In this document: piece by piece, positions 4,833-5,816 of the stretch
How the letters are laid out: every line of letters starts with the position of its first letter
Numbering within the stretch: the stretch's first letter is position 1
Origin: Gammaproteobacteria bacterium
GTDB lineage: Bacteria; Pseudomonadota; Gammaproteobacteria; Arenicellales; JAHEKD01
Reading direction: 5' to 3'
DNA length: 5,816 nucleotides
Assembly: GCA_024638545.1 (NCBI GenBank)
Contig: JAHEKD010000181.1
Coordinates: 1 to 5,816, forward strand
Translations under genes and position numbers: made by a program
The notes under the pieces: model-generated
What the model was told of the DNA's origin: nothing
The model's input: only the letters and a program-made list of their open reading frames with translations
The model's database searches: none

Positions 4833-5816
4833 ATGCCTAAACGCGAAGATATCAACAGCATTCTAATCATAGGCGCCGGTCCGATCATCATTGGCCAGGC
4901 CTGTGAATTTGATTATTCAGGTGTGCAGGCATGTAAGGCACTCAAGGCGGAAGGCTATCGGGTAATTTTAGTCAATTCCAATCCGGCCACGATCATGACA
5001 GACCCGGATTTTGCGGATGCAACCTACATTGAGCCGATCGAGTGGAAAACGGTTGCAAAAATTATTGAAAAGGAACGCCCGGACGCCATTCTGCCAACCA
5101 TGGGCGGCCAGACCGGGCTGAACTGTGCACTGGACCTCGCGTTCAACGGTGTGCTCAGGCAGTTTGATGTCGAAATGATTGGTGCAGATAAACAGGCTAT
5201 CGACAAGGCAGAGGACCGGGAAAAATTCCAGCTTGCCATGAGGAATATAGGCCTGGAAATCGCACGTGGTGAAGTTGCTCACTCCATGCAGCAGGCTTTT
5301 GATATCCAGAAAAAGCTGGGCTATCCGGTGATTATACGCCCTTCCTTTACTCTCGGTGGATCCGGCGGCGGGGTGGCCTATAATCGTTCTGAATTTATGA
5401 CCATCTGTGAGCGCGGCCTGGATGCCTCGCCAACCAACGAACTTCTGATTGAGGAATCAATCATCGGCTGGAAGGAATTTGAGATGGAGGTGGTGCGTGA
5501 CCACCGCGACAACTGTATTATTGTCTGTTCTATCGAGAATTTTGATCCCATGGGCGTGCACACCGGTGATTCCATCACGGTCGCACCTGCCCAAACGCTC
5601 ACCGATAAAGAATACCAGCTGATGAGAGATGCAAGTATCGCCGTTCTGCGCGAGATCGGAGTCGATACTGGCGGATCAAACGTTCAGTTTGCTATCAATC
5701 CCGACGACGGGCGCATGATCGTCATCGAAATGAATCCACGCGTGTCGCGCTCATCGGCGCTCGCTTCCAAGGCCACCGGTTTCCCGATTGCAAAAATTGC
5801 CGCCAAGCTGGCGGTT
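4833..5816 (+). CDS. carB: Carbamoyl-phosphate synthetase large subunit (N-terminal 328 codons, cut by window edge)
   Basis: CarB makes carbamoyl phosphate from bicarbonate, two ATP and the ammonia delivered by CarA. The window holds the start of the first, carboxy-phosphate synthetase, half out of about 1070 residues. It begins [22 protein letters not shown] and continues with [24 protein letters not shown] (48-58), [10 protein letters not shown] (88-97), [14 protein letters not shown] (167-180) and [12 protein letters not shown] (212-223). ATP- and metal-binding residues known from E. coli fall at identical numbers: R129, R169, E215, Q285, E299, N301 and R303. The last segment, [22 protein letters not shown], is nearly invariant in the family. 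There is no frameshift. The start follows the carA stop by 4 nt with only a weak GGAAAA upstream, so translation is probably coupled to carA. The allosteric C-terminus is not in view. Confidence 0.98.
   Translation, partial: MPKREDINSILIIGAGPIIIGQACEFDYSGVQACKALKAEGYRVILVNSNPATIMTDPDFADATYIEPIEWKTVAKIIEKERPDAILPTMGGQTGLNCALDLAFNGVLRQFDVEMIGADKQAIDKAEDREKFQLAMRNIGLEIARGEVAHSMQQAFDIQKKLGYPVIIRPSFTLGGSGGGVAYNRSEFMTICERGLDASPTNELLIEESIIGWKEFEMEVVRDHRDNCIIVCSIENFDPMGVHTGDSITVAPAQTLTDKEYQLMRDASIAVLREIGVDTGGSNVQFAINPDDGRMIVIEMNPRVSRSSALASKATGFPIAKIAAKLAV

Overview
The window looks like chromosomal DNA of a gammaproteobacterium, probably an environmental lineage I cannot name further. The evidence is a dapB-carA-carB cluster, a CarB N-terminus whose active-site numbering matches E. 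coli residue for residue, an E. coli-type endonuclease V, and a system I cytochrome c maturation gene (ccmC). Base composition looks moderate. I see no rRNA, tRNA or CRISPR.

Left part (1-1990, genes on the minus strand). The 5' half of ccmC runs off the left edge. A gap of about 465 bp follows (371-835). It has no recognisable gene but contains two copies of a 17-bp inverted repeat 182 bp apart, which I read as a probable mobile-element relic. Next come two minus-strand genes in one probable transcription unit: a membrane-anchored BON-like/OmpA-C-like protein (1202-1861) and, 12 bp downstream, a small protein with one membrane helix and a long coiled coil (836-1189). Their upstream region has a plausible sigma70-type promoter and, just above its -35 box, three tandem AATTGTRAG-type repeats at helical spacing.

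Middle (2052-3574). nfi (endonuclease V, deaminated-base repair) and dapB (4-hydroxy-tetrahydrodipicolinate reductase, lysine and diaminopimelate synthesis) are divergent. Only 47 bp separate them, with a palindromic ATTATAAT box that could serve as -10 for both.

Right part (3575-5816). carA and carB encode the small (glutaminase) and large (synthetase) subunits of carbamoyl-phosphate synthetase, which supplies pyrimidine and arginine synthesis. carB is cut by the right edge after 328 codons. The dapB-carA gap (117 bp) is the most interesting regulatory stretch. It holds a possible promoter, a 15-codon ORF rich in arginine codons whose end lies inside a strong terminator hairpin with a U-tract, and then a TTG-started carA with a good ribosome binding site. 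That layout fits a translation-coupled attenuator of carAB, but it is inferred from sequence only.

Most of the window is conserved housekeeping sequence. The parts worth a second look are the carA leader, the inverted-repeat relic next to ccmC, and the OmpA-like/coiled-coil gene pair with an altered peptidoglycan-binding motif.
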